NCBI GenBank assembly: GCA_033060915.1
Contig: CM065384.1
Coordinates: 37,906,501-37,970,500 of the forward strand
Direction: 5' to 3'
Origin: Euryodendron excelsum
Taxonomy: Eukaryota; Streptophyta; Magnoliopsida; Ericales; Pentaphylacaceae
DNA length: 64,000 nucleotides
Below the pieces are notes generated by a model. The model saw only the letters and a list, made by a program, of their open reading frames with translations. It was not told where the DNA came from and searched no databases. Within the stretch, counting starts at the first letter, position 1. Each line of letters begins with the position of its first letter. Shown here in pieces: positions 10,923 through 23,895 of the stretch. A program made the translations under genes and the position numbers.

Positions 10923-11554
10923 CATGTATTGAAAATTGCATTTTTGTTTAAATAAACCTATATATTTACATGCATATGAATTAGTTATCTTTATATTATT
11001 CATTATTGTATATAATATTTATATGTTTTTTTTTCTTTTCAGGTTATTCCTAAAGAATGTGTCGATAGTATTTCTATATGGGCTTATTTTGTGATAGACT
11101 ATGCAATTTGTTTTCGTTTTATGGATTTGAATTTAGAGTTATTTTGCGAGAGACTATATAATATATTTTTGTTGTATGAATTTTGATGGGAAATAATTTT
11201 GTTGTTTGGATGGATGTTTAAAAAGTATATTAACTTGGTTAATTATTTTTGTAAGTATTTTGATTTGAATGAATGCATGAATTTTGTTTTTGGGTCATGT
11301 TAAATGTAGATTTTATTAGGTGCCAACAAATTACAAAAATTATTTGTAATTTGAATGTAAAATTGATTTTTTTTTGGTTAAAAATGGTATTAGTGACGAC
11401 ATTTTACCGTCGCTAAAAATACAGAAAACCATCGCTAATAGGGACCTTTACCTACGAAAGTTATTAGCGACGGCATTATAGCGGTCGTAAAAGACTTGTT
11501 ACCTAATGAAAGGTATTTGCAACCATTTTTGTGTCGTCGCTAAAACCTTCTGTG

Positions 11555-14130
11555 ATGCCAGCAGATTCATCGTTGGCCAAGCATCGGCTAACGCTCGCCC
11601 AAGAGATCAAGCGCTCGGCTGAATGCTCGGTTAGTTCTCCTGAATCAAACGGTAAAAACAATCCTCTGAAGTTAGCACTTCTGAACCAAATGGCGAAAAT
11701 GGCTTGTAGAATCTAGTAGTAGTGCATTTTTTCGACGTTTGAGCGTTAGGCGAGCGCTCGGTGAGTTAGGTGATCGCTCGGTGAGTTGGGAGATCGCTCG
11801 ATGAGTTGGGCGATCACTCAGACAAGTGCTCAGTTATCATTCGGTGATGCACTTTTTGGCCCTTTTCTTTTATAATTAAGCTCCATTTCCTGTAATTAAA
11901 TTAAAAAGGCATGTTTAGAACAATTTAAGGATAAAATACTAATCTAATACCTAAACTAGAGCTATCAATTCACTAATTAGGAGATTGAGATTACACTTTT
12001 AGAGTGTAATCACACCCCCCCCCCCCCAAAAAAAAAACTTAGCTTTTTGCTAATCCCTAACAAAATCTACAACTAAAGCAATTATGTACAAAAAGTTGAT
12101 CTCCATTTTCGTAGTAGTCACGGATGCATTTAGCCTATGCATTAAGCTTTTAAACCCTTAAGTTATCCCTAGTGGACGAGTGATGTCATGTGAGAGTTTC
12201 CAATGATGATACCTATAAACATCCCTTTGTGAATTGCAATTAGAGATAATAATAAGGAGAATATGCATAATATATCTCAAGAAAATATTAGATATCACTC
12301 TTATCCCTTAACACATGCAAAAATATGCAATCATTCATACAAAAGAGATGTTTAAGTGTGTGGGTAAAGAATCATGCTAAATAACTCAAATGAAACACAC
12401 TTATGCAAACCCAAACCTTTAATCTTTGATTCAATAACTCATCAAATATACACTTACAAATAAAGACCCACATGGTTCTCATAATGGCATGTTCAATAAT
12501 AGAGTAAATGTAAAAGGAAATCAAGTGAATATACTGATTACAAAAACTGAAAAAATATAAATGTATCAATCTAACATAGTTTCATAAAAGAACATTCATA
12601 GTTGAGCATTGATTCAAAGAAGTTGGCAAGTAATGACTTATATTCTAATGAAATCCTCAATCAAGAACAGCTAGGATCAACTAGGCTCTTTTTTGGGTAG
12701 AAATGTAGCTTAAAAGGTACAAGAGATAAGAGTTAAGGAAGATAGAAAAAATCCAAATCATGTGTGATCAAGACATAAAATGATGAATGGTTAAGCAACT
12801 TCAACTCTTTCCTTTTTCAATTTGAAAACATTCTTCTAAGCATTTTGCTCTTTTCTTCATACTTCTTTCAACTCGGTGACTTTTCTTTCTCTTTCTCTTT
12901 CTATTTCTATTCTTTCTTTATTTTGTTTCCATTCTTTTGATGTTCCTTTTTACATTCAATTTTTAACTTCACAATATGCTCTTTTTCTATTGAACTCCCC
13001 AATTAATTTTTTTTTTCTTTGTTTTCTTTCTTTCTTCATTGCCTCAACATAATATAATCTTTTCAACAAAGGCATCACTTTACAAATACAAGATAGGAAG
13101 TAGTATTACTTTGTATTACAACAAAAAAAAGGAAGAAAAAGGATTAACAAGGGTCAAGGAAAATATATGGCTTTCTAATGGGAAACTTATGGTGAAGAAT
13201 AAGGATTTAAAATCATATCCCAAAGTACTTGCCCAAAGCATGTCATAGAGCTTAAGTGTAAATATAAAGATCAATACTTAACTTATGAATCAAATGCAAG
13301 TATAATGAAGTTATTGAAGAAAATGAAGATAAAGAATTAATTCTTGAGTAAATGTAATTGCTCCGAAAGACGATAAATGTTCTAAAGCTCATAAGGTAGA
13401 AATTTTCACTAATATAATAATGAAAATGCAAGAGATAACACAAATGATGTTATAAAGCATGATTATGTGCAATGATGTAATTCCCTCTACTGATGCATGA
13501 ATGAGTCAACCCCACAATGTGTTAGGTGTAAAGAGTGAATCAACATCAAATTGAGTGAAGATACATACATAAATTTCTATCTTCTACTCTTGCATTTTCA
13601 CAAATATTGCTATGGTTTTCGAAAATAAAGCATCAACATATCCACCATAAATAATGAGGGATAGTGATGAAGGATATGGAAACGTGTTAAAAATAAAAAA
13701 GTAAAGTACCAGAACCATAAGATACTTCAGTCTCTACTAAGAATCCCAAGTAGTCGAATGATCATCATTCAATGTAATACTTGAGAATAATCAATAAACC
13801 ATAGATCAAATTATAACACAAGAGATATAACAATGAAATTAAAAAATGACATCCACCATGAACAGTAGAGCTTTAGATACAAATGATGGAATATATGCAT
13901 ATAGAGATGGTATTTAAACTCTACCTCTAACTAGAGGAAATCATCATCATTGATTTAAAAATTTTAAATTTTTTTGCAAAAAGCAATAAAATAAAAGCAA
14001 AAATTAGAGGTTAAGCCTTTATAACTACTCTCCTTCTTAACTAAAATGATGCGTTGTCCTTAATGCATAAAGACAAAACACGAAATGAAATGAAAAGGTG
14101 AAAAAAGAGGAGCTAAGGTGCATAAATGCA
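11555..14130 (-). repeat. Ty3/gypsy LTR, minus orientation (~2.6 kb)
   Basis: On the minus strand a polypurine-like AGTTGGGGGTGC near 14135 is followed by TTATGCACCTTAGCTCC. The same signature (AGTTGGGAGTT then TTACCTTAGCTTAG) opens the plus-strand LTR at ~16072. Deeper in, 11960-12190 is an inverted relative of 17620-17830 (shared TAGGCTAAATGCATC, TAGGGACTAGCAAAAAG and ACTCGTCCACTAGGG blocks). The two LTRs are clearly related but far from identical. A (C)n(A)n run lies at 12006-12030. The distal end is placed approximately. Confidence 0.6.
11740..11835. repeat. ~19-bp minisatellite, about 4 copies
   Basis: Repeats of GATCGCTCGGTGAGTTGGG and close variants, with related CGCTCG blocks on both sides (11595-11625, 11745). 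It lies inside the minus-oriented gypsy LTR. Confidence 0.8.
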
Positions 14131-14379
14131 CCCCCAACTAAAATGAAAGCCTAACTAATAAAACAAAATCAAAGCAATAACAAAAACTATTTAAACTACT
14201 CATACTCTTACACAATTAGAGAGAGGATCACCCAATACCCTTAAGTGAAAATTTTGCTATCATCCTTTAGGTCCACTCTTGAAATTTGTGAAAAGTTCAA
14301 ACAAGGATAATAATGAAAATTTTCAACATCTTTGTTGAACTCAAGGATATAATATTGAAGCACACAAGGATAAAAAGGG

Positions 14380-15205
14380 TCATAGAAGGTAAAAAAAGAT
14401 AAAATAATCATGTACAAAGGTGCCAAGTAAGCTCAAGTCATGAACCACTTTATGTTCCCCTTCCTCTAATTGGTCGACAATGGGAAGGATATTTGGTTCT
14501 ATTGTTGGGGCATGAAGTTCTACATGGTCCGTTAGTTTAGGACTAGGTGATAGAGGTGGAAAGGTATGGATCTCATGACCCATAGACAATTCTCACTAAG
14601 GGTAAGGGTTATCTCTAAATGGTCCGTTTCGTGGTCTAACTCACTTTCAACCTCCCTTGGCTTCTCGTTTCTCTTACTAGTCCTATCATTGACCTTTTCC
14701 TCCTTTTTTTGCTCGGAATCCTTAGTTTCGGACTCCTCTCTCTCTAGGTCTTCATTCCTATAAAGATTTTCAATAATTTTCTCATTTACCTCAAGAGTAT
14801 CTTCCCTAGACTCAAAATCTTGGGAAAGAATAATGTGTTCTATGATGTCCTCACTTTTAAGGGTAGAGATGGGATGGATTTGTTATTGGAGGGGTTAAAA
14901 TTAGGGTGGGCTTCACTAAATCTTTCATGGTTCGTGTTGTCTCTTGGACATTCAAGGCTTCTACTAATAAGATCATTTGACCCTTTACATTGGCTAACAT
15001 GCTTTGTGTCCGTTCTAAAGATGCTAGTTAGGGATCTTCCATAAGAGACTCATTAGTTTGAGAGGGATATACAATATGCTCATGGTAAGGATAAATTAGT
15101 GGTGAAGCTTGATAATGGTCAAAGGGTTCTTGGTAGTGATAAAGTGATTGTGATGCTTGTTGATAGGCAAAGGGCTCTTGATAGAGTTGAGGTGAGGCTA
15201 AATAT
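14380..15205 (-). pseudogene. Ty3/gypsy gag relic
   Basis: The minus strand from 15205 down encodes a Tyr/Gln-rich segment (YQEPFAYQQASQSLYHYQ) followed by SLMEDP, and further down LTDHVELHAPTIEPNIL and VDQLEEGEHKVVHDLSLL. Stops and frame changes fall between. It looks like the C-terminal half of a plant gypsy gag. No pol follows: the next feature on this strand is the LTR, so protease through integrase are deleted. The homology stops abruptly at ~15205, where a plus-strand protease begins. Confidence 0.55.
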
Positions 15206-15860
15206 GTCATATATTATTGGGAAGCACAAAGTTGAACAAGCTTTACTTGATTCAGGGGCTAGTGTGAACCTACCCCCTTATTCGGTGTATGAACAATTCG
15301 GTCTTGGTGAGCTTAATCCTACTAGGATTTCCCTTTAACTTGCTGACCGATCTCTTAAAATACTTAAGTGAGTAGTGGAGGATGTGTTGGTCCAAGTGGA
15401 TTAATTTTATTTTTCAGTTGATTTTGTTGTCTTGGATTCATATCCCATCGAGAATGCTAGCACTCTAATTTTGGTCATTTTAGGTCGTTAATTCCTTGTT
15501 ACTTGTAATGTTTTGATTAATTGTAGGAGTGGTGACTTGTCGCTTTTATTGGTAATATGACCTCGGAATTGAATATCTTTAACATTGGCAAACCATTTGG
15601 GGTAAGGATCAATGATGACAATGAGATCTATGGAATGAATCAACATTTGTAAATGATCCACTAAAACTCTCAAAACTTTTTCAATTATGTAAAAATTTGC
15701 TTTGATGATGTCTTTGTGCTTTAAGTTAATGATAATTCAAAAATTGCAAATGATTTTTTGGTGAACCCATCACAAGTGTTAATGGTTGATGAATGGTGGC
15801 CACCATCCGAAGAAATACCACCATATGGTGTTGGGTGATTTCCTAGTCAACCCTTTGTCC
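15206..15860 (+). pseudogene. Ty3/gypsy aspartic protease relic
   Basis: From about 15206 the plus strand reads SYIIGKHKVEQALLDSGASV then NLPPYSVYEQFGLGEL, the retropepsin DSGAS active site with its usual flanks. Past a stop it continues, with frameshifts, as LADRSLKYLK, VVEDVLVQVD, SYPIENASTLILVILGR and EWWPPSEEIPPYG. RT and integrase are missing: 3'-end non-coding DNA and an LTR follow directly. Role in intact elements: polyprotein cleavage. This copy is dead. Confidence 0.85.
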
Positions 15861-16071
15861 TATATTAGTGTATATGATCAGTATTAGTAGTGTTTTGATT
15901 TTGTCTTTTCTATTATTCTTTGCTTTGTTTTTGCTAACTCTTTTACAGATTTCTAGTTAGTTCTTTTAGATTTTTCTTCATTAAGGTGAACTCTATTGTC
16001 TCTTCTTATGCCCTTTGAGCTTTATTGTTCTATTTTTCACATTGAGTACAATGTTTTATATAAGTTGGGAG

Positions 16072-18670
16072 TTATGGGGTTGTTACCTTAGCTTAGTTTT
16101 TCTATTGCTTTTAATATAGCAAAAAAAACAAAAAATTTGTTTCTTTCCTTTGAATTGATAGATAAATGTTTCAAATGTTCAATACTTGGATGATGAGATT
16201 TTTAGCATGTAACTTGGATGTTTCGACAAAGTTAAGCATTAGTTTCTCATTCTATCTTGTTGATGAAATGTTTCCTAATTGTTTGAAGCTCAATTCTTGC
16301 ACTTTCACAATGGCCATATGTATATAAAGTTTAGTTGAAGTGTGCATGTAACATGAATCTTTAAAGAACTTAGTGGAGACTTGTGATCTTTGTGAAGTCT
16401 AAAGCCATTCTTTTCTTTGGAGGGTTCAATCTATTTACTCATTATGAAGATTTTCATTCAACTTTGTTTTGATGAATAGTCTCATTATGTTTTGTCTTAG
16501 TTGTTGTTGAGATTATGAATGAGTTGTCATACTTTTGACTCTCTTTTTTTTTTCATGGAAGTGGAAGAATCACATGATTTATGATAGATGATTTTAGGCC
16601 ATATTTGAATATATTTGAGCATTAAACCTATTCTTTCATACAATATCTTCATTTGAATCCAAGTTGAGCTGTGATATGTATTGTTCTTTGTTGGCCCATT
16701 ATCTTTGTTCTATTCCAAGTTAGGAATTGAGCTGAACTTAATATTTTCTTGCTCTTGTTGTCTTGAGATTGAATTGGTAATGAGTTGTATAAAGGCAAAG
16801 TGATATGGGTATTGAAGAAAAGATTATGTGCTTGATATGGGTATCAAAGAAACGATTATGTGCTAGAGGAAAGCTTTTTAAAAAAAGAAAGAAAGAAAGA
16901 CAAAGAAGAAGTCAACAATCGAAGAAATTTGAAATGTAGAATTTGAGACTTATAGTTTATGCTCTTAATTAGTTGCTCTCTTGACAATTGTTGTGTTATC
17001 CATGCGTCTCTTTATTAAGCTTTGTCCCAAAACCAAGTTATAACCGAAAGAAAGTCCTATTTGATATTAGAATAACGTGATTTTGAAATGGAAGTGAAGG
17101 AAATGGATGATAAGTATGATGATTATATTGTTTTATCAACAAAAGCATTCATGAGACTATGCCAAGTTCCAAATGTTCATTGGATGTATTTTTCATGATG
17201 AGTCATATATGAGATATATTGTTTTGTATTGCATTGCTTCAGCTCACATATAGTACGAGGAGGGATTTTACACCTTGTGCTTGAGAGTTTTATTTATTGA
17301 GTGTAAATTCCTTTGTGAGGTTTGAGTCAAAGTTTACCTCCGATAGAGTTTGGGTTGCTTGCGTTAAATATTGAACTTTATGTTTATATTGGCTATTCAT
17401 TCACACACATTGACTTTTGAACATGATTGAAATATTTCAATATATGGGATAGAGTTTGAAACTACTCTTAGAGCTTAAAGTTTAAGTATTTGTGTTTATT
17501 GTTAAACGTTTCTAATTCTTTATGTTGGATAGATTGAGCATAACATCAAACAATTTTAAGTAAACAAATGATCTTGATTATTGTTTATGGGTGTCATCTA
17601 TGTAAGCCTTCACGAGATACTACTCGTCCACTAGGGGTTTAAATGCTTAGTTTATAGGCTAAATGCATCTGTGACTGCTATAAAAGTAGATATTATTTTG
17701 TTAGTTTTAGTATTTTGCTAGGGACTAGCAAAAAGTTAGTTGAGCGGTGTGATTGTGCTTTAAAAGTGTAATTATAACTCTTTAACTTGTGTTTTGTTAG
17801 CCTTAATTTAGGAGTTTATATACTTTTTTAGTTAGATTTTAATATTAATTTACTTTATTTTGTTTTATAGAGGATGTGAGCCTAATTTGGAGTAATTCGG
17901 GCATAATTCGAATAAAAGTGAAGAGTGTTATGAATTGAGGTAAAACACAATTTTATTGTTCTATTTTCTTAAATCTTAAATTCTTAAGAATTGAATACTA
18001 GATATCTAAGAACATATTGGCTATTGATTATGTTTAGTAATTTTAATGCACAATTCTATAATTGGTATTGTAATTGCACAAATCGATGGCAGTAGTCTAT
18101 TATTCTTTAATTTATTGTAATTTTAACTTCAATTTTCTATTTAATTAAATTTATGATAATCATTCCTTAAATCTTATTGAAATATTGTATTTGTGACTAA
18201 GTTTTTGAGTTCCCATGCACTAATCTTGAATTGGATATGGGAGTTGGTAAGATCGATAGTATGAATGCATGAATATCATTGTTTATAAATCTAAAGTTGA
18301 TTATCATTGATTTTATTGTTTTAATCGTCGAAATTCTCCGAATCAAAGGCTCGTAATGAAGCCAATGATTTAAATTATTAAATCTCATTGAAACCTTGGA
18401 TAAATTGAGTGGTTGGATCAATTGAATCCAAGACCTTTTTCTTCATAGTTTAATTGTTTAGATATTACTTTAGTTTAGATAATTCAACCTTTCAAAATCA
18501 ATCAATTTTTTGTTTGCCGTTCAAAATATTTCTATTGTGCTGTTGTGAACTTGAGAGAGATGGATGCTTGCGGAAGCCTATAATTCATATTGAGCTCGTT
18601 TCTCATGGAATTTGACCTCGGATTCATCGGATTTATACTATTTCACCAGTCCTATGCTTAGAGTTAGAGA
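16072..18670 (+). repeat. Ty3/gypsy LTR, plus orientation (~2.6 kb)
   Basis: It starts after a polypurine-like AAGTTGGGAGTT at 16060-16071. It ends near 18640-18670 after GACCTCGGATTCATCGG, which resembles the U5 end of long plant gypsy LTRs. Repeat of the 11555-14130 LTR in inverted orientation, strongest at 17620-17830. No gene seen inside. The exact 3' end is uncertain; P450-unit DNA resumes at ~18690. Confidence 0.6.
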
Positions 18671-18689
18671 AGATCACTTCTTAGACGAT

Positions 18690-19335
18690 GTCAACATTAA
18701 GATGTTGTTTTGTGGTTAGAATTAAGTGACAAGATTTTGCTATATATTTTTTGCCTGCAATACAACAATATTTTCTAAATACTTGTCCACGAACTGCTAG
18801 TATGCTACAACTATGCTAATAGGAACAGGGAGTAATTCAACTTGGATGAAACTCCTATCACCGTGAAACATTCATTGACTTTGAATTAAGTGTAAAAGCA
18901 TTAAATGGAAGTTGGGAAACTATTGAATAACCGAAGTTCATATACAATGTCTCTTGTCTAATGAGGCTTTGAAGCATGATTTTGAGAACCAATAAGAAAT
19001 ATAAACGTGGAACTTATATAAAGTCTACGACAGGGATGTGTAACAATGTTTTTGAATTGAATCAACAAAGAAGAAAAAAGAGACCCACAATATGTTACTA
19101 ATCCAAAATTCAACCTTCTAAGCCATAGGCTGTTACATCTGTACTAGCCGTTTACCCATGTATCACACGAAAAATTATATTTTTTACAAGACAATTTTCA
19201 TAATTATTAGTTGGACAATAGTCAAACTAAAAATTAAAATTAAGTTAAATAAAAACAACACAAACTAATTTTTATGAACCAGAAGTTACGAAAATTGAAG
19301 AGTTCCATTGCAAAATGTATTGAATATCAAAACCA
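18690..19335. repeat. Stray copy of P450 upstream-spacer DNA
   Basis: Matches 28940-29600 and 43040-43870 closely (AACATTAAGATGTTGTTTTG, CTTTGAAGCATGATTTTGAG, ATTCAACCTTCTAAGCCATA blocks). In those copies the segment leads towards a P450 gene. Here copia-2 cuts it and no P450 follows. No gene seen. Confidence 0.8.
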
Positions 19336-19399
19336 AAGAAGTAGAATACGTGCAAAATGGCTGCTAAGAAATTCCTTAAGCTCATAAATGCTATGAACA

Positions 19400-19900
19400 T
19401 CATCACCAGTAAGAATCATATCATCCACATAAAGAATGAACATAACAGTGCCGTGTGAAGACTTGCGAACAAAGAGAGCAGAATCATAATCATTAGAACA
19501 AAAGTCAAGGTTACTGATGGTGGAACTAAATTTTGCATACTAGGATTAAGGAGCTTGATTAAGATCATAGAGAGCACGACGAAGCTTGTAGACTTGACAT
19601 GAAGAATGAGAAGAACTAGAAGATGTTGCATATAGACTTCCTCAGAGAAATCACCATTGAGGAAGACATTCTTGACATTCAACTGATATAAGGGCCATTG
19701 GCAGACAGCAACCACGGCAATAAGACTTTGAACAGAGGTGAGAGGGACAACAGGAGCAAAAGTCTCCTCATTGTTAATGCCATACTCCTGAATGAAGCCC
19801 TTGGCAACTAAACGAGCTTTGTAACATTTCACAGAACCATCAGAACGGATCTTGATCTTGTAGACCCAACAACACTTGATCACAGATTTACTAGGAGGAA
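19400..19900 (-). pseudogene. copia-2 reverse transcriptase, truncated
   Basis: From about 19883 the minus strand encodes WVYKIKIRSDGSV, KARLVAKGFIQEYGI and ETFAPVVPLTSVQSLIAV, then QLNVKNVFLNGDFSEEVYMQ, the standard opening of copia RT. The usual VDVKNAFL has lost its Asp (reads LNVKNVFL). A frameshift near 19610 follows. A YVDD-like remnant (FFMWMI in a shifted frame) sits near 19420 before homology stops. Confidence 0.9.
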
Positions 19901-21341
19901 GATTAACGAAGTCCTAAGTGAAAGTCTTGGCAAGAGCTTGTAGTTCATTATCCATTACTTGCTGCCAAAGAGGATTAGAATTAGCCTCGTGATAATTGCG
20001 AGGTTCATGTTGAGCAAGAATAGTAGAGAAACAGTGATAATCACGAAGGTGAGGAGGAATATTTCTTACCCGGGTAGAACGTCAAACAATAGGCTCATCA
20101 GAAGAAGAATGCTGAGAAGGATTAGAGATCGAAGAGCCAGCAAGAGGTGTAGGACCAACCGACGGGGACTCCACAAGATAGGCTGTAACAGGAGGCACAA
20201 TAAGTGTGATAGTATCAGGGACGTAGACATCCTCAGAAGGGACAACATCAGGGCAGTGACAGCCTAAGGAAAGAGCTCAATAGTAAGATCAGTGAAGTAA
20301 GGAAAAACGGAAGGAGAGGATAAATAGATAGAAGATAAAGAGGAGAACATCTTGTGTTCCCAAAAAACAACATAGTGAGAAACACGAAGACATTTAGATA
20401 GAGGATCCCAATAGCGATAACCTTTGTGCTCAATCACATAGCCTAAGAAGCAGCAAAAACGAGCTCGAGGCTCCAATTTGGTATGCTCATGAGGCTAAAG
20501 TAAGACAAAACATGCACACCCAAAAACACAAAGAGAGCATAATCAGGGATAGTAGCATACAGACGCTCATAGGGAGTGAGGTTACCAAAGGTAGCAGAAG
20601 GTACACGGTTAATGGTGCAAGTATTAGTAAGAGCAGTTTCACCCTAAAACCATTCAGGGTAGGATGTAGAGATAAAAGGAGCACAAGTAGTATCAAGAAG
20701 ATGGCGATATTTTCATTCAGCACGACTATTTTATTATGAAGTACTGGGACCAGAACGATGAGGAACAGTGTTATGCTCACGTAGAAAGGCAAGAAATGTC
20801 TTATCACAGTATTCTTCAGCATTGTCAAACCTAAAGACCTTGATACCATGAGAAAATTGAGTTTTGATCATGCGAGCAGAATCATAATAGGTTTGTTGAA
20901 GTTAAAATCAATTTTACAAGAATTAAACCAAGTATATCTAGAGAAATTATCAAAAAATATAACAAAACACTAGAAGCCTCTTATAGTAGAAGTGGGAGAG
21001 GGCCCCCAAATATCAGAGTAAATCAAGTCAAAATGAGCCAAAGAAAAAGAAGCACTGTTATTGAAAGATAAAGCCGATTGTTTGGCAAGTTAACATGACT
21101 GACAATCAATGTGTTCATTAGGGACATAACCTAACACACCTTTAGACAAAAGAAAATGTAAACGACCTAAGGAAACATGACCTAAACAGGAGTGCTAAAG
21201 TCTAAGAGATGAGGAAGTAACAGCAAAAAAAGAAGTTACATCAGCAGTCGAAATAGGAAGGTGAAAATAAACAAGTTGAAACAAGCGACCATGTTTACAG
21301 TCTATCCCAAGAGTTTGTTCCATCTGCGGATCCTGCACAAC
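19901..21341 (-). pseudogene. copia-2 integrase and linker, degenerate
   Basis: The minus strand from 21341 down shows the start of the integrase zinc region (DPQMEQTLGIDC). The core is shifted, and the C-terminal segment is clearer at 20476-20264: ARFCCFLGYVIEHKGYRYWD then PLSKCLRVSHYVVFWEHKMF, a standard copia integrase C-terminal block. A Pro/Ser-rich linker (20250-19960) leads to RT. Multiple stops. Confidence 0.82.
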
Positions 21342-22239
21342 ACAACTGTAAGCACCCAATTTTTGCTAGCTTGGCACTGTCCGGCCTGACCGGACTCGCA
21401 TTCAAACTGACACAGACACATTCAACTCTAAATCAGCTTTTTAGGCTCAATCCAATCAATCAATCGCTTCGTAGGCCCATCGGGCCCAATAGAGGCAAAA
21501 TGACCAAAATGCCCTTACAACGTTGCTTAGTCCAATTTCAGTTGACACGTCTTCTTAAAAATGGTAAGTTCATATTTCAACTTCAATTTCAATTTCAATT
21601 CCAATCCAGACCAATCAAACTTAATCTGGCATGTATTTTAAGAAAGTTAATCCCTTAAATGGTAAGTCCATTTAGTCTAGCACGTTTACTGAGAAAACTC
21701 CTCGGAACAGGAAGTCCTTTCAAACTTGTCAACCGAGATGGAACTCAAGTCCCTGAGATGGTAGAACGGTGAACTTCTGGCACTTGTTAGCCCGCCAATA
21801 TAAAATATTCGTTATTCAGCACGTCTTTCAAGAAAGTTGATCCCTCAGACGATAAGACCATCTAGTAGCTTTTTAAGATCAGGCAGTCTCTAGAATGAAC
21901 GCATACTGTCAGAGTGACGAAACACTCGCAAGCAGGTCAACATTGGGAATTGCCAACAAAATCCCTCTGTCATAGGACCAAGCATGTCTCTTGGCCATGG
22001 CACGATAATCAAAGGACGGGATACCTATAGAAACTAACTCGCCGGATACCGTCAGAGTGACGAAAACGCTCAAAACTTAGGTCAACACTAGTGCCTACTA
22101 GCCCACTTTAGTGAAAAATGACCAAAGTCCTCAAGAAAGTACCTAAGTCCTCAAAATGGTAAGTCCACCCTTGAAAGACAATCCGGCATGTTCAAGTGCC
22201 TTCCAATCAGTTCCGAATCAATTTCGAGATCATCTAGTC

Positions 22240-22700
22240 AAAATGAGCATTTTGCCCCTAGGCATGCAATCACCTCTGGGAACCACACCGAATCTGGGTA
22301 TTAAACCGGTTACCATCTGAGGCTGCTTCTAATAGTATTCTCAACCCTCCAACACCTTTTTGGATCATTCCAAGCCTATTCTAGTAAGCCCATTCTAAAA
22401 TGACGGTTTTGCCCCTAGTGGGCCGGTCACCTTTTCCAACCACACCGACTGTGGGTATCAAATCGGTAATCTCTCGGAACACTCTTAATAGTGTTTCTAA
22501 CCTTCAAGCCTTCTCACGGGTCACTCTGAGTCTATTCTGGTGTTTGTCCGATCTAAATGACTATTTTACCCTTAGTGGGCCAGTCAACCTTTTTAAATAT
22601 TTCAACATTATTTCTTAAGTCTGTTACCTCTGGGATACTCTTTTAAGGGTTCCTGTCCATCCCCGACCTTTTGGATCATTTCAAGACCTTCTAGAGTCAC
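22240..22700. repeat. ~155-bp tandem repeat, 3 units, in the solo LTR
   Basis: Units start near 22240, 22397 and 22553. Shared blocks: TTTGCCCCTAG, CACACCGA, TGGGTATYAAAYCGGT, CTTMTAATAGTRTTCTMAACC, ATCATTYCAAG. The third unit is partly deleted. They lie in the U3 part upstream of the TATA box. Confidence 0.8.
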
Positions 22701-23574
22701 TCTTAGTGAAGCCAAGCAAAAAATTACATGGTAGTCACTAGGACAAGCGCTTAAATCTTTTGCCTTACATCCCAAAGGTCAAAAGATACATTTCTTGCCA
22801 CTTTAAAACTTTCCTAAGTGGATGGCGCTACTAGTAGTGGTGCCAAGCCAATAAATGGTCTGGCACCACTAGGAGTGACGCCAATGGAAACTTTACCCTT
22901 ACATCACTGCAACAGGCGTTAAGGTCATTTTAATTGCCTATAAATATAGACTTCTTCTTGAGTAAAAAGGGTCTGCAAACTTAGTCTAAAAACTTTGTCT
23001 CTCTAAACACAGAGCTCCAAGCCCTCCAAAACCCTAATTCTCTTAAGCCTCTTCAAACCCTAGCCTCCATACACCTTATACACTCAAATACAACCCTCAA
23101 AACATTTGTTGAAGATCAAGTGCTGAATCTTTAAAGCTCTCAAAGTTCAAGTCAAGTAAAGCAAACAAAGCAATCAAAGTAAGAAGAATATAAGGTTAGT
23201 TTTCTATTTACTTTTATGTAATCTATCTCTCTCTCTTCTGTCACTTAATCCACTTGAGTTTTCTTCCATTTTAATCCTCATCTTTTACCTCATCTTTTTG
23301 TATGCTTGAAACACGGGACTCTCCGATTCATGCTTAGGAAGAACTGTTGAAGGTTACCATACTGGGGGCTTTCTTCTAGTTCAACCTTAAATGATGTGGG
23401 TTCGGCTCACTTGATTATGTGGTGAAACCTGACCTTGTATGTTCACGACCCTATTGCATTATGGTTATCGTGTTCATACCTTGCATTCAAAATTTCATTC
23501 AAAATTGTTTTCAAACTTACATTAAAATTCTCTTTCAAAACTTGCATTCAAAATCTCCTTCTTTTAAACTTGTT

Positions 23575-23895
23575 TTGAAAATCACTCCTAGAATAATTCT
23601 AGCCATTTCATGGTTAGGATTGTTTTAGGAAAGTGTTACAATCAATGTGACCATGAAGGTCCAAATTTTGGGTGTAAACCCTAAATTATTTTTATGAAAA
23701 CTACAATTTTAAGATGATTCTAGTTATTCCATGGTTAGGGTTGATTTAAAAAAGTGTTACATTTAATGTGATCATTATGATCTATATTTCAAACCCTATT
23801 TGTTTTTATCAAAATCACAATCCTAGAATGGTTTTAATCTTCCCATGATTAGAATCGTTTTAAGAAAGTGAGACATTCAAGAGACTTGCAAAAAT
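23575..23895. repeat. ~120-bp tandem repeat, 3 units, in the solo LTR
   Basis: Three copies of a block built on AATCMYWCTAGAATRRTTCTAG, CCATGGTTAG and TTTTAAGAAAGTGTTACA. They lie downstream of the TATA box. From 24160 to 25100 the DNA is low-complexity, built of AAATCTTTC- and TTCAAACTTT-like words. Confidence 0.75.

Larger units (their letters stand above)
6656..11554. mobile_element. CACTA (En/Spm)-like element, probably non-autonomous (~4.9 kb)
   Basis: The left end reads CACTATAAGAAAATATGC, close to the plant CACTA terminus CACTACAAGAAAA. Subterminal repeats of the type TTAGCGACGGC / TTGTGACG lie at 6675-6870 and, in the other orientation, at 11390-11545. The right terminus is degenerate (CCTTCTGTG at 11546-11554), and I could not confirm a 3-bp target duplication. 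The interior has no intact transposase. It holds exon-like cargo near 7100-7610, a ~180-bp tandem array and a short open relic at 10785-10922. Confidence 0.7.

Noticed and set aside
14820..15044. Plus-strand open frame of 74 codons
   Set aside because: It reads the complement of the gypsy gag relic; the minus frame carries the gag-like motifs.
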